Origin: Halomonas sp. 54_146
GTDB lineage: Bacteria > Pseudomonadota > Gammaproteobacteria > Pseudomonadales > Halomonadaceae
DNA: 56,108 nt
Assembly (NCBI RefSeq): GCF_001507855.1
Contig: NZ_LGEN01000023.1
Coordinates: 1-56,108 of the forward strand
Reading direction: 5' to 3'
In this document: in pieces, positions 55,893 through 56,108 of the stretch
Position numbering within the stretch: the stretch's first letter is position 1
Layout of the letters: every line of letters starts with the position of its first letter
Notes under the pieces: model-generated
What the model was told of the DNA's origin: nothing
The model's input: only the letters and a program-made list of their open reading frames with translations
Databases searched by the model: none
Position numbers and translations under genes: made by a program

Positions 55893-56108
55893 GTAAGCGC
55901 CATTAAACCGCCCCACTTGCCCTAACCGTATTGAGCCGCTTTTTTTGAAGCTGGCAGCTCTGCATTCCAGGGTAAGAGCGTTTCGAGTTGTTCGAGGGTA
56001 ACTGCATCGGCGATGTGCGTCAGCACATGATGGATATAAGCCGACGGTTCCAGTCCGTTAGCCTTGGCCGTTTCGATCAGCGAGTAACAGGTGGCGCTGG
56101 CTTTCGCG
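55893..56108. mobile_element. IS66-family element (partial, one end)
   Basis: The DNA from GTAAGCGCC at 55893 to the window edge appears to be one end of an IS66-family element, identified by the C-terminus of its transposase. IS66 elements characteristically end in 5'-GTAA, so 55893 is a reasonable boundary. Their 8-bp target duplication would be 55885-55892 (CGGCAAAC), which cannot be checked here because the other end is outside the window. Confidence 0.75.
55922..56108 (-). CDS. tnpC: IS66-family transposase TnpC (C-terminal part)
   Basis: The frame is open from the window edge to a TAG at 55922-55924 and encodes the last 61 residues. ATCYSLIETAKANGLEPSAY, then IHHVLTHIADA and LETLLPWNAELP are the highly conserved end of IS66 transposases. 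The final KKAAQYG is as expected. The rest of the gene lies beyond the window. Confidence 0.9.
   Translation of the reverse strand, partial: AKASATCYSLIETAKANGLEPSAYIHHVLTHIADAVTLEQLETLLPWNAELPASKKAAQYG

Overview
The window reads as a chromosomal segment of a gammaproteobacterium, most likely a Halomonas-type member of the Halomonadaceae. This is inferred from the protein flavour, from neighbour sets such as guaBA, smc-zipA-ligA, ccmABCDEFGHI and oadGAB, and from the moderately high GC of everything right of about 14.2 kb. No rRNA, tRNA or CRISPR array was seen. The sequence left of 14.2 kb is visibly AT-richer, uses different codons, and looks horizontally acquired.

Accessory region, 1-14183. 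(a) 183-3302 is a tight five-gene run: a small dimeric alpha/beta-barrel protein, an AfsA-type hotdog protein, a protein I do not recognise, a 4-oxalocrotonate-type tautomerase and a HAD-IB phosphatase. AfsA plus a HAD phosphatase is the core of gamma-butyrolactone and methylenomycin-furan autoinducer pathways in Streptomyces, so this may be an unusual signal or small-molecule cluster. Its 5' end looks truncated. (b) 3303-4010 has no intact gene but holds a decayed EamA-type transporter remnant. (c) 4011-14042 is a seven-gene defence island: cytosine-5 DNA methyltransferase, a PD-(D/E)XK endonuclease whose N-terminus resembles methylation-dependent enzymes, a MORC/MutL-like GHKL ATPase, a Z1 helicase-like ATPase, a PD-(D/E)XK (DUF4420-like) protein, an AIPR protein and a Vsr mismatch nickase. 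The AIPR gene seems to have lost its C-terminal tail to a stop codon and a frameshift. The island abuts the 3' end of guaA, a known genomic-island insertion hotspot.

Backbone, 14184-55852. guaB and guaA lie on the minus strand with a terminator-like hairpin between them. Then come a FrnE-like DsbA protein and xseA; small envelope or stress proteins; an RpiR regulator divergent from a class III aminotransferase and a carboxymuconolactone-decarboxylase-like protein; argA; a Pit phosphate transporter with a PhoU-like partner and a Pho-box-like repeat upstream; a CYTH protein; a six-TM potassium channel; yciO, rnm and yciI homologues; mnmC; yheU-like, ligA, zipA and smc; the complete cytochrome c maturation operon; a LexA/UmuD-like protein lacking its catalytic serine behind two SOS-box-like sites; an IMPACT-family protein; the sodium-pumping oxaloacetate decarboxylase; and dusC.

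The window ends inside an IS66-family element (from about 55893). A recurrent oddity of the backbone is short tandem duplications (11-20 bp units, two to four copies) at gene starts and ends, seen at seven or more loci.
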